A stretch of DNA of 64,000 bases, from assembly GCA_963693365.1 (NCBI GenBank), contig CAVNZM010000006.1:2046001-2110000 (forward strand), given 5' to 3'. Under the pieces are notes generated by a model, which was not told where the DNA came from, made no database searches, and was given only the letters and a program-made list of their open reading frames with translations. Below are positions 1 to 12,006 of the stretch, one piece after another (position 1 is the first letter of the stretch; every line of letters begins with the position of its first letter). The position numbers and the translations under genes are program-made. The DNA comes from Amoebidium appalachense. Taxonomy: Eukaryota; Ichthyosporea.

Positions 1-698
1 AGTGTCCAGCCTGAATGCTTATAGAAGAATTTGATTTCAGCAGTTATGTAGGAAGGTAGGCTTGTCTATGTTTGTACACATCGAAGGCAGTTGATTTTGT
101 CATATGTATCTTGGGTTTTAGGTTTTACAATGTGCACTCATAATAGCATATATCCTTGAAGGCAAACGTGTTCATACTGTAATTACTTTTATAGCATATC
201 CAGATTATGCAAATTAAAATTACTGTAAAATTTGCGCAACAGCGGAATCTGATGCATGAAGGTAGGCTTGCCTTTGGATTTTTGTACACATTGAAGGAGT
301 ATCATTGTTCATTAATGTTTTGGTAATGTGCCCACCATAGCATAGCTTTAATAAATGTGTTTACAAATTATAACGGGAATTGTTACCAGTAAATGCCATG
401 GTGCAGTGATCATTGTTATTAAATGGCCGGTCACATTTTGACACATCGCCATGTATGTATGCTCATAAAATCCATCCCCCCCCCCCCCCCCCCCCCCCCC
501 CCTCCCCCCCCCCCCCCCCCCCCCCCCAACACACACACACCCAATGTTTCCAACGCCCCTACATCCAACGTGAACCTCGTGCCCATAAGCCAACCCTACC
601 CCACTTACAGTTATGTTTATGCACACACCCCTTCCCCCATCCCGTCTCCCTCCCTCTTGCCCCGCTTGATATACGATCAGTCCCCCCCCCCCCCCCCC

Positions 699-732
<34 letters not shown>

Positions 733-1934
733 ACACCACCACCACCACCACCCACCCACCACCCACCTACCCACCCACCCACACGCACGCACCACATGCG
801 TAGACAAACAACTTCAGCCCTCTATCAACTGAATGCCTCGTCCCCCCCGAGAACACCAACTAGACACGGGACATATCAACCCGTCGTTAATACACGTATT
901 TTTCATGTATTGGGTAACAAAAGGTGTTAGTCTTGTGTTCGGACATCCGGCGTGTGCGTGGCAGTGGGTGACTGCTTTAGGTGCACCATTGTGATGTAAG
1001 GGCTGCAGACGAAAGGGCGGGCCGGAGGGGGAGAGGGGGGGGGGGGGGGGGGGGGAGGGGGGGGAGGGAGGGGCGGGGGGAGGGGGGCTGGGGGGACGGG
1101 GGGCCAAAGGGCAGTGGGATGAATGGTGGGGGTGGCATTGCTCTACTGGCAGCAGGGGAGCACTCCACCTACGTACCCTCACAGGCCCAGCCTCCCTTCC
1201 GCCCCCACCCCTCCCCCTCCCCCCCCCTCCCCCCTCTTCCCCACCACCACCACCACCACAGCCACCCCTACCCCGCAGGCTTTCGTTGTCAGATCTCAGT
1301 GGATGCCTACAAGAATCAAAAAGTCTGTGTGACTTGGTATTCTTCGTTGACCTTGGTGTGCCACGTGGTAGGAGTTTCGTTGCATTTGTTGTGGAAGAGT
1401 AAAACATGGACAGAGCTGATACGCAGAAGCCTGTACCAGCCTTTGGAGGGGGGGGGGGGGGGGGGAGCTTTGGAGGTGGGGGAGGGGGAGGGGGGGAGGG
1501 GGGGGGGGGAAGGGGAGGACAGAAAAGATCTGGGGATCTTTATATATTTGCAAGTAAGCGTACACAGGAGATCCTTTGAAAGAGAAATACATTGCATTCA
1601 GGGCAGCAGTTTTGCTCCACTCTCCGACTCCATCCCCATATAAGTCTTGTGTATTTACTATGTAAAGACCGTGGGGTAACCTTAAATACCTGCATTTACC
1701 ATTCTAATCAGGTATAAATCTAGAGATCTGGCTTCCAGCAAACAAATACATAAAAACTCCATGTAAAGGGTCTCCTTCGTCTTGCTGCTACAAAATTTTT
1801 CTCAACCTTCCTTACACTCCTACCGCAAAATCTCCAACACATGGACCCGCCCCCCCCTCCTCCACATACTTGGATTTTTTCTGTGTTCCCTAAATCCTCC
1901 TGCCCACTCTCATACAAAACCCCACACAACCCAC
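1..1934. other. Spacer with low-complexity tracts
   Basis: No coding exon could be supported. The first 350 bases are AT-rich and unique apart from a diverged direct repeat (listed separately). From 470 onward the stretch is dominated by C runs (478-526, 680-730), G runs (1030-1110, 1446-1510) and CCA/CCCA repeats. The region lies 3' of the OBAP-family gene, which reads leftwards, so part of it may be its 3' untranslated region; I did not find a clear poly(A) signal on that strand. Confidence 0.6.
45..350. repeat. Diverged direct repeat of about 100 bp
   Basis: Two blocks, roughly 50-155 and 257-350, share the order GAAGGTAGGCTTG, then TTTGTACACAT, then GAAGG, then a TTTTGGTAATGTGC-like block and ATAGCATA. 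The spacing is about 205 bp. It looks like an old tandem duplication. It has no coding potential and no obvious element ends. Confidence 0.5.
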
Positions 1935-2379
1935 TTAGGCTCCAGGACCCACATTCACACCTTCAGACCCGCCCGTAACCCCCTCACCCTTCACATTGAG
2001 CCCCCCCTCCAGCCCGCCATGCGCCAGCTCAGCCGCCATCTCCCTCATATCCATTTTTTCAGCCCCTCCCTCATAAACCCCCCCCATACCTCCTCCCACA
2101 CCTCCCACCACCACATCCGACGCCTTCAGAGGAGGGAAAGTTTCCTCCGTCACCGGAACCCCCCCTGCAGCCGACATATCTGTCAACCAATCATGATCTG
2201 CGTCTGGGTGGGGGGTGGGGGGGTCTGTGAAAACGCTGCGGCGGTGGGCGGAAATTCGCTCCTGGGTGGTGCCCCATTCCTTCTCGAATTTTTCTTCGAG
2301 TTTTGGGTCGATCTTGTCGTGGGGGAGGAGGGACATCATCACCTGGGGCTCACCGAGGGGCATGACGTCACCACGGTCA

Positions 2380-2470
<91 letters not shown>

Positions 2471-2516
2471 CAAGTGTGTGTGCGGTTGAGTTTGTGCATG
2501 CGTGCTTGTGTGCGCA

Positions 2517-2554
<38 letters not shown>

Positions 2555-2563
2555 TGTGTGTGT

Positions 2564-2598
<35 letters not shown>

Positions 2599-3130
2599 GT
2601 AAGTGTGCGTGTCTGTGGGTACGTGTGCCCCCACACACCTCCCGCCCCATCAAGAAAACCCCCTTTTTTCGGTCTGCAGGTTCACATTCTGATTCTATTA
2701 CTCCTCTCTCGATACCACATGTTCGAATGGACATATGACCTCTCCCCCCCCCCTCCCCCCCCCCCCCCTCTGCCCTCCCCCCCCTCCCCCTCTGCCTCCC
2801 CTCCCCAAGTCCATGCACACACCACATGCCTGCCTCTTTCCCTCTCCTCCTCCTTTCCCTTACCATGATGGTGAAATGCCATCATTCCTTCCTCCAGTGC
2901 TACCTTTAACTTCATCTCCCCCCCCTTCCTCCTCCCCCCCCCTCCCCCCTCCCCCCCGCCCTAGTCCTTTTCCGGCATGGCAGCTTGCTAAAAATAGTGT
3001 ATTGGCCCCTTCACCTGCCACATGTGGATGGTCTTGCCGTAGGTGTCAATGAGTGACGTCATCACCTGGTCCTCCATCTTCATGGGCACAACACCGGGGG
3101 CACTGATGATGCCTCCCATCACCTGTGCGT

Positions 3131-3161
<31 letters not shown>

Positions 3162-3264
3162 GGGTGCGTGTGCGTGGGAGCGTGTGTGAGTGTACCTGTT
3201 CCTTCTACGCAGGGGGGAGGACTCGGGAGGAGGCCGGTACGTGAAGAGGAACAGGGGGGGGGGG

Positions 3265-3295
<31 letters not shown>

Positions 3296-3417
3296 CTGGA
3301 AGTCAGAATTCATGGGGAGGGGTGGGGTGGGAGGGAGGCCCATCGATGAGGGATATTGAGAGATATCAGTAGTCGAATATTGAAACAGGGAAATGGGGAG
3401 AGGTGTTGATGGTTTTT

Positions 3418-3467
<50 letters not shown>

Positions 3468-3799
3468 TATTTGTATTTCTGTGCCACTAGCAAACAGTGT
3501 AAACCATTGTTGAATTCTACTGGGCTTTTTCCTAGGTCTTTTCCCCACCGCAGTCCTTGGGTCCCTACGGATCCGAGGGAAGTTTTTTGTAGTGTCTGGG
3601 CGTATGGGGTGCTTGGGGTTGGAAAGGGAGAGTTGGGTGTGTGGGTGTGTGGGTGGGTGTGTGGGTGGGTGGGTGGGCGCCGGGGGGAGGGGGGGGGGGG
3701 GGGGGGGGGGGGGGGTAGTTGCTTCTCTCTGGCTTCCCCCCCCCCCCCCTTCCCCCTCCCTCCCTCCCCCCCTTAAAAAGAAGTTTTTTTTTGGAGGGT

Positions 3800-3833
<34 letters not shown>

Positions 3834-4466
3834 GGGTAATATACCGCGTTGGTATATGAATTTGGATGAATTTGGGGGGAGGGGAGAAGGGGGCAGGAAG
3901 GGGGGGGGGAGAAGGTATCTACTCTTTCTTGTCTTTTCCATATCCTTTATTTTCTTTCTTTTTTTCTTTGTTCTATTTCTTTTTTTTTGGTGAGGGGAGG
4001 GGGGGGGGGGGGGGGGGGGGAGGGGGGGAAGGCACATACCTCGTTGACATGGGAGTGCCAGTACTTGCGCTCGTCTTTGGGCAGAGACTCAAACAGGCGG
4101 CGAGAGATGACGTACTCGACACCAATCAGTCTGGCATGTTTGTCGTTGCTGTCGTAGATCACACACTGGCGCATCTCCTCTCCAAGGTGAGAGCAGAAGT
4201 GGTGTGCAATCACCTGTGGCGGATGTTAGTCTTATTTGGTTACTAGACGGTTATAAACCACGATCACAGACGTGTTGGTTGGTTGATTTCTGAACGGTGA
4301 AGAGGCAAGAAGACTTACAGTGCTGTTATTAAAATTTACCGAATATGAATATACACGTATGTTTGACCCCAGTATGAGTACACAGGACGAGGCGGGTGCG
4401 TGGGTACAGTGCACCACGCGTTTTAAATTGGTCGGATAGCCGAAGGGGAGGGGGCGGAAGGGGCGT

Positions 4467-4498
<32 letters not shown>

Positions 4499-5093
4499 GG
4501 GAGGATTATCTATTATCTGCAAAGGGTACTATTCAAGGGGAAACGGTGGGATATAGGGAGGGGAGGAGGAGGGGGAGGGGGAGGGGGGGGGGGGGGGGAG
4601 GGGGACACGATAGGAGAACACTATGGTAAGTCTTTGACATTGAATCCCATTTTTCCTACAGTGCGCAGTTATTTGTGTGTGTGGGTGTTTGGAGCAAAAA
4701 GAGCTGGAAAGAGGTATTTAGAGGAGTAGGGCGTGAATGACATGCACTTTCCCCAATGAATTGTATGTCTAACCATATGAAGTTGGGGAAGGTTGGGGTC
4801 CTGGTGATGGTGGTGGCTGGAGGCAAGTGGTTGGGGAAAAGGGGAAGGAAGAGAGGCTGATCGAGGAAGATAAAGAAAGGGTGTGTGTGTGTGTGTGTGT
4901 GTGATGAAAGGGGGGAGGGGGGTCTAACCTGGCGGCTGGGGTCCTTTGCATACTTGTGGACGCCGCAGATGTGCTCGTGGATGCTTTTGATTGGGTGGAT
5001 GGACTGCATCAGCCCGCTGGCTGTCTCAAGAACAGTGGTGGTCCAGCTCTCACTGCCTGGCTCCGGACCAATCGGCTGCTTGTCGGTTGCCAT
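1935..5093 (-). CDS. Oil-body-associated protein (OBAP/DUF1264) family, four coding exons
   Basis: Coding exons read leftwards: 5093-4929, 4213-4040, 3122-3015 and 2381-1935. All junctions are GT-AG and in phase 0, giving about 297 residues. The protein has the family hallmarks: an N-terminal block ending in [18 protein letters not shown], then [45 protein letters not shown], then the block before [10 protein letters not shown], then [17 protein letters not shown]. These correspond closely to the plant OBAP1 core (HVCTFACYSHDLSRQ..., LIGVEYIVSDRIF..., WHSHAYE..., VDRGDRLPLG). Plant members act at lipid droplets; bacterial and fungal homologues have no settled role. The last 60 or so residues are a Gly/Glu-rich tail not typical of the family. 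The start is the first ATG of the MATDKQ frame; the codon 12 nt upstream in that frame is TTG. Function here is inferred from family membership only. Confidence 0.88.
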
Positions 5094-6327
5094 GGTGTTG
5101 ACCAATCAGATACGTCCAAATGGGAATGTTGATGAATAGTTCTGTGGCGTGTGAATGGGAAAGAGGTTGTGTGGGATTAGTGAATATGTTGATGACTTGG
5201 AGGGAAGTTGTAAGAGGAGGGTGATAACACAATCATGGTTTGGGGTGATGATAGGGGCGTATATGAAAACTCTTGTAGAATTTTAAATACCAAGCAAGTG
5301 GGCGCCGTATGTACATAAGGGTCGGGGGGTCGCGGGTGGGGGGGTGGGGGGGTGGGGGGTGGTACTGAGGGAGGTAGGGAGGGAGACGGGTAGGATGTTC
5401 GAATTGAGGAGGGGGACAGGGGAGGGGGAGGGGGGTGTGGGGAAGGGCAGGGGGCGGGGGGGGGGGGGGAGGGGGGTTGAATTCCGCATTCATCAAGACA
5501 CACACACCTGGCATGCCCACGCTCTTCAGTAAAAATGCATGGGATGATCACACGTTTCTGGCTGCTTCAGGAGGTAAGGAGGGGATTTTTGACAACCATA
5601 GTTTCTGCCTCAAATCTGGAAACCGTCACCAACAAAACCAACACGTCAAGCTCGAGGGGAAAATAAACTGAATTAGAAACCTTTCCCACAACCACAAAAC
5701 CAATTAGCAAATGCCAACGGAACGGAGGAGCCGGGTCGAAACTTGGGGAGAACGGAAGTAAGTCAGAGGGAATGAAGGGAGAGGGACCCGGGGATGGGGA
5801 TGGGGCCCGGCAACCTCAGACTTACGTTTGTACGTTGAAAAACTTCAGAGAACTCTGTCATACCTAGGCAGCTAGGAAGAAAAAAGAAAAATGGATGAAT
5901 GACAGCAGGCTGCGTGGAGCTTTTATATCTGTCCCCAGTGGCTATACGAAAAGGACTCATCTCGTGTACATACTTCCCAAACAACTATGTAGCGGCTGTG
6001 TGCTGTGTATTGCTGATGTGAGTGACTGTAACATGACCATCGTAGAGCATTGGCAGGTGTTCAGCCAGCTCTCATGACAAATATAGTTTTTAGATATCGT
6101 GGGAAGTCTTCTGCAGCGCTAGCAGCTTTTAGGTAGGTGTCACATAGGTAATGTGGCGTGTGCCGTAAGCAGCTGTGCAGGTGTAGAACTGTGCATTCTC
6201 AGAGATACTTCGTGTCTATCCCGGCTTCTTTCTTTCTGTCTGTTTTGTTTTTTGGGAGGGAGGGAGTGAGGGAGGGAGTGAGGGAGGGATGGAGAGATGG
6301 GTGGATGGATGGAGCGAAGGGGAGAAG

Positions 6328-6376
<49 letters not shown>

Positions 6377-7198
6377 TTGGGCGGGCATGTTATGGGCTCT
6401 ACAGTTCGGCTTCCACCCATTTTTTTGACACGTATGTGAATGCACCAATTCCCCTCCCCCCCCCTTTTTTTTTGCCGGGACCCCAAAATTGAAGACTATG
6501 GTCTACTCGCCAAACAGATTCACTACACCAGGAAGAGGGTGGAGGTTGGAGATTTTTCAATAGTTTATGTTTTTGTAGCCTTAGAGCATTCATTCAGCTA
6601 TCTAGCAGCACTGCCGCTATATATATCAACAAAGTGGCTTATACAGGGCCTTTTTTAAAAGAATACCAAGATACTTCATAGGGATTGGTATGTTAATACA
6701 TAACAGTCACTTGAACCCAAGAATAATAGAAAGGGTTAAACGTTCGAACTAAGCATACAACATCGGCAGCTCTTAGACAACTGCAAAGCGAAATGAGTAA
6801 GCAATTCAATCCAATAAATATTTGAGATATACGAAAGATATACAACGGAAACTATAACAGGTATCTAATTCATACATTCGTTCCAAATTTACAAAGCCTT
6901 TAGAAACTTGTCATATCATTTGCGTGCACACACACCCAAACCACCCAATCCTAAGGCTCTTCCTACGCATATCTTCCACCCAAGCACATGATCTCAGTCC
7001 GAACCCCCCCCCCCCCCCCCCCCCTCCCTCCCCCACCACCAGAACACACAAATCACACCCAAACCTGAGACCGCGTGTGGATGTGCCCCTTCTCCCTCCC
7101 TCCCCCCCCCCCCCCTTCCCCCCCCTCTTCCACCATCCCCCAACCCAACCCTCTCCCTTCCTCCCCCCCCCCCCCTCCCCACCCCCATACCACCCGTT
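5094..7198. other. Intergenic, with one possible 5' exon of the OBAP-family gene
   Basis: The spacer lies between two leftward genes. It includes G/C runs at 5330-5475 and 6330-6375 and a (TGGA)n-like patch near 6285-6310. On the minus strand at about 5854-5818 there is a short open stretch beginning ATGACAGAGTTC and ending at a strong GTAAGT donor. Splicing it to an acceptor near 5137 (CCACAG) would read into a stop before the OBAP start, so it would be an upstream reading frame in a 5' leader rather than protein. The remainder (6500-6900) is AT-rich unique sequence with nothing recognisable. Confidence 0.35.
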
Positions 7199-7510
7199 TT
7201 ACTTGTCATTCTGTTTTGTAGCTGCATGCATCTTGTCAATCGCCAACACCAATTCCCTAGCCATGGCTTGGGCAGCAAGCAAACCCTCCTTGCTTTCACC
7301 CAAATGCCGTCTCCACCTCTCAGCTGCTGACACTGCCTGTTGCAACCGTGAAAGTTGAAGGGCGAAATTCTGACGGCCGATTTCGAGCTCTTTCTCCCAT
7401 TGACGTGCGTTTTCTTGTGATTGCAGGAGGCCTTTACGAAGCATTTGGTTCTGTAAATGGAAAGATGGAATGGTTGAGTTAATGATGTAAAGACGTGTTT
7501 AAAGAGAAAA

Positions 7511-7562
<52 letters not shown>

Positions 7563-7886
7563 CCTGCACACTTGCGTGTACGCACGTGTATTACTTGCAC
7601 GCACACGTAATGATGCAATCTCAATAGCGTAGTTACAATGTGCGTAGTTAAAATGTGTGTGTGTGTGCATGTGTGCCTTTGCCTCTCCCTGTTTTTGCAC
7701 TGTGCGTGTGTATGCATGTCTTTACACATTGGTTTGTTTTTGCTAGAACATGGAGAGTAAGGCAGCATGAGTGTTCGTATGCTATGTGTCCGACCAACGA
7801 GCCAGGAGAGAGCAATCAAGAGTGGGACCATTTCATAAGTCATGCCTATCCATACCAATGAATTTTATACATAAACCACATTCCTA

Positions 7887-7941
<55 letters not shown>

Positions 7942-7952
7942 GGGGAAGGCGA

Positions 7953-7983
<31 letters not shown>

Positions 7984-8373
7984 AGGGGGGGGGGGGGATA
8001 GGGGGTGTTGGGTATATACCTCCAGCTTTAGACTGTTGAGCTCTGCCTCTCTGGCCCTAAACTCCAGTGCTATCTTCTTTGCAGCCGTGTTACTGCCCGA
8101 GGCCTGCAGACAGTCATGTTATGTGGTGTACATGCACACACTGTACAGGTACAAGCAATGAACACACGTGCACGCACAGATACACTCACAGACATTGACA
8201 CCCACACACAGCACATACATGTACACCCCCTCACACTTGCCTTACATACACCGTCAAGTTCAGAGACACCGTCACTGGAGTCAAACTACATACGTAGCAC
8301 CTGGGACAACGGAGGGTGAAACATGACACAAACAAACACATCCCCGCATAGGCTTAGACCGAAACCGCCCCCC

Positions 8374-8404
<31 letters not shown>

Positions 8405-8577
8405 AAAAAAGAAACCCCCTTCCCAATCTCCCCTGTGCAGGCCTGCCTATTCTACATTTGAACATCAAACTCGCAGGAAGTAAACGGAAAGGGATTGTGA
8501 GGTTGTGCATACGAGAAAAAGCCGCCATATCAATTTTTTTTTCTCGTTCCTTCCTTTCTTCTTTTTCTTTCTTTTTT

Positions 8578-8609
<32 letters not shown>

Positions 8610-9717
8610 TTTTTTTTTTTTTTTTGTTGGGGGGGGGGGGGGGGGGGGGGGGGATTGCACCATGGAGAATCTTCCAAACCGACCAAAGCAAAAGCAAAGA
8701 CAGGAAAATGTATCATGTTTAGTGCAAACTAGAGCAACCGCCCGGGGAGGGGGAGGGGGGGGGGGGGGGGGGGGGGAGGGGGAAGGGGGAGTCCCACCAG
8801 ATCGTTGTGGCCCGGCCTGTGGTGGTATGTGATAGCCTCAAAAGAGTGGCTCGAAGGCTCATCGGTAAAGGAGCTGGTCAGAGACTCAACAAGGGGTGTG
8901 CCCTCCCCTGATTGGGCCAAAGTCACTTAGTATGAACGGTGGGTGGTTTCTTGACACTTGCATAGGAGGTAAGCCAAAAATGACAAAAAGAGGAGTAAGA
9001 GAATGAGGGGAAGTAAGGGGTAAGGAAAGAGTGAGAGAAGTGAAAAGTCCCCCCCCTCCCCCCCCCCCCCCACCTATTGAAGAAGGGTGGGGGGTGGGGG
9101 TGGGGTGGGGTGGGGGGGGTGGGGGGATGGGGGGGGGGAGACCTAAAATGGGCTCATGGAAAGGGCAGGATGGTAGTCATGGTGTCAATAGTGCGAACTT
9201 CCATCATTTATCCTTCTCAACCCCATATTCTGTTGCAAAAGTGTGTCGGTTTATAAGAAGTGTGTGACAATACACCCACAAAGGCCATACATCGATCACA
9301 CACAACTGCTCAAAACGTATCCTTCTTCCTCCCCCCCCCCCCCCCCCCCCCCCGGGGGGCCTTATCCCCGGAGGCCCGACACGTGCTTCTACAAGTAGCC
9401 ACCTACACACACGAACACAAAACACAAAAAGATCCCTACCCACCCACCCACCCACCCACCCACCCACCCACTCACCGTCCGTTGTCCATTCACTACTTGC
9501 TCCCAGTCCATCCGATTCGCCAAAGAAAGCTCTAGTAATTTCTGGTGCAGGGGTGATGGGTGGTGGTGGTTCTGCTGCTTTTGCTGTGTCACCCGCGGAG
9601 GGTGTTTGGGTGTTGGGTGGATTGGGGGAGATGTCTTGGAGGGACGTGGAGGAGGTGGAGTGTGGTCTGTTGAGAGGCTCCGCTCGCAACATTTCTCGGC
9701 GGAATACGTCCAGAAAC

Positions 9718-9787
<70 letters not shown>

Positions 9788-10135
9788 AGCTGTGTTAGCA
9801 TTCACAGCTAATACGGTTAAGGAAATGGGTGGAGACTTTCTGTTTTTGGTGTATATGGGGGATGAGAGGGGTTGATGCTTGAGAGTCATTCCATATTCAC
9901 AGACAAGCGAAAACACACACCGGTCTATCCTTTTGCACACAGCAAAGATATCAAACGGTTATAGACTTTGCCACGGATTGCACATGAACTGATAAGTTGT
10001 CTTTGGCAGCACAATGCATCAGCCTGCAATGCAAGACCAGGTGTGTGCTGCATAAATACACAACGGCACATGGTGCAGTGAAGGTGGTGGCTGTGTGCAC
10101 GAGTGCGTACATTGAACTTCGTGTGTGTGTGTGTA

Positions 10136-10188
<53 letters not shown>

Positions 10189-10271
10189 ACGCGCATGCGC
10201 GGCTGAGTGAGTGAGTGGATGTGTGAATGAATGCAAGCTCCACGCTTCTCCCTCTTTCTCCCTTCCCAGAG

Positions 10272-10302
<31 letters not shown>

Positions 10303-11285
10303 AGCCGTCCACTCCCTCCGGCACCCAACCCTCACACCATATCTGTTTACACACACGTGTGGTGTATATATTTGTGCCCTTGCGAACATGAGTGTCCGTG
10401 CACATGTGTGTATGTGTACCTCTCCGCACGTCTTCTCATCCCTAAACCTCAGCAAGTAGTGATGGGGGGTTGCCGGCTGCCTGAACGAGCAGTGACGTCC
10501 GTCGGGGCTCTCCTGCTCCATGTTGCTAGCCATCGGCATAGCCAAAAGCACCTGTAAATTGTGTATTGAAATTCAGCAAAAAGCGTATGAATTTAGGTCA
10601 CTCTCCCTCTCAGCAGCTTGAATCTTTGTAGCACCGCAAAGCTTTTGCTACCTAGTGCATTCTCATATGCTTCGTTGAGGCCGCGGGCAGAAAGGAGAAG
10701 GGACAGGAACGACACCAGTCCCCCCCCCCCCTCCCCCCCCCCCCAAAAAAAAAAAAAAAAAAAAAGGAAAGAAAGAAAAGAGAAGAGAAGCGAAAAGAAA
10801 AAAAAAAAGAAAAAGATTAGATATTTCAAAAAAAGAAAAAAAAAATAGGAAAAAAAAATCTGCAGGAAAAAAAGGAAGGCGCCCAAGGCCTGCTCCTGAG
10901 GAGGAGGAGGGGGGGGGGGGGAGGGGGGGGGGGGGGGGGGGTTTCTAGACCCTTCAACAGCCACCCTAGGCAAAAGGAAGCGTTCACAAGAGAAGGATAG
11001 GCCGGAAATGATGGGGAGGACGGGAGAGAGGGAGGTATGCAAGTACACACACCTCGTCATTCTCCATGACTTTCAACTCGGTAATGTTTGTTGCCACGTG
11101 ACGTGAGAGAGTCAGCCAGCCGTATCCCTTTGAGAGCTCCTCCCACCCGGACTCCTTCAGTCGGTATAGGCGGCACTCGCTGGCAAGAAGAACTTCCACT
11201 AACTCCCTGGGTTTGGAGCAAGCACAAGTTTAGTATTTCCCCCCCTCCCCCTCCCCCCCCCCCCCCCTCCCCCCCCCCCCCCCCC

Positions 11286-11318
<33 letters not shown>

Positions 11319-11446
11319 CCGCCGCCGCCGTGCTTCACTTCCTAAAAAACAAAAAAAGAAAGGGGGAAGAAAGGGGAGAAGAAAGGGCATGTCGGTCACT
11401 GGAAAACTGTAGCTGGCCAGATTTTAAGAACATGTCGTGTGTATGT

Positions 11447-11477
<31 letters not shown>

Positions 11478-11489
11478 GGGGGGGGGAGA

Positions 11490-11523
<34 letters not shown>

Positions 11524-12006
11524 AGGGGGCAGGCAGAAAATCAACATTTAAGAAAGATCCGGTGTGTTTGCCACCCATACCAGATCTTAGATCTTCTTCG
11601 CTCGTAAGAGCAGATCTGTCTGCAAATCTATGATTATGAATGTCACGTGCCAGCTTGTTGAGTGAAACCGTGGTGGGTAGGAAAGGATTTTTCAAAAGAA
11701 CAAGGCGAGTCACGCCAAGCAGCTACAAGAGCAAGATGGGAGGTAAAGAATGCACGAGAAGCACTTTCAACCCATTGTTCGCCTAGGAAAAGTGCAAACA
11801 TTGGTCCTTTTTATAAAGATGTAGAGTGTGGAAGCCCAGTCTCAAGCAATAAGAAAGGAAAAGGCTCGAAGCATATATAACGTGCATAGGGAGAGTAACG
11901 GGAGAAAGGTGGGGGGGGAGGGGGGGGAGGGGGGGGGGGGGGGGGGGAGGGGAGGGTTGAAAGTGGGGAGCAAGCGAGAGAGGGAATGCGGTAGGACGTA
12001 CCCCAT
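7199..12006 (-). CDS. Homer-like EVH1 plus coiled-coil scaffold protein, seven coding exons
   Basis: Coding exons, leftwards: 12006-12002 (only ATGGG), 11206-11053, 10551-10420, 9718-9475, 8925-8798, 8103-8020 and 7450-7199. Phases agree across every junction, giving about 332 residues; human Homer1 has about 354. The N-terminus MGELVEVLLASECRLYRL followed by GWEELSKGYGWLTLSRH fits an EVH1 domain and parallels the MGEQPIF start of animal Homers. The EVH1 closing helix is RFRDEKTCGE joined to FLDVFRREMLRAE (residues ~85-110). A Ser/Pro/Thr-rich linker (about residues 110-220) follows, then a coiled coil with EAELNSLKLEVNQ and LLQSQENARQWEKELE, resembling the Homer segment around ELATLK...LLESTANVKQWKQQL. 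Animal Homers tetramerise through the coiled coil and bind PPxxF ligands through EVH1; in unicellular relatives the role is less defined. The linker is poorly conserved, so exon 5 is the least certain. Confidence 0.78.

Noticed and set aside
348-832. Long frames of Pro-, Gly-, His/Thr- or Cys/Val-repeat proteins across the window
   Set aside because: They are translations of C/G runs and (TG)n/(CA)n tracts, present in several frames and both strands at once, without splice or codon logic.
9428-9473. Regularly spaced CCCA repeats as a CRISPR-like or telomeric array
   Set aside because: Simple 4-nt repeats without spacers; similar short arrays occur in several introns, and the window is internal.
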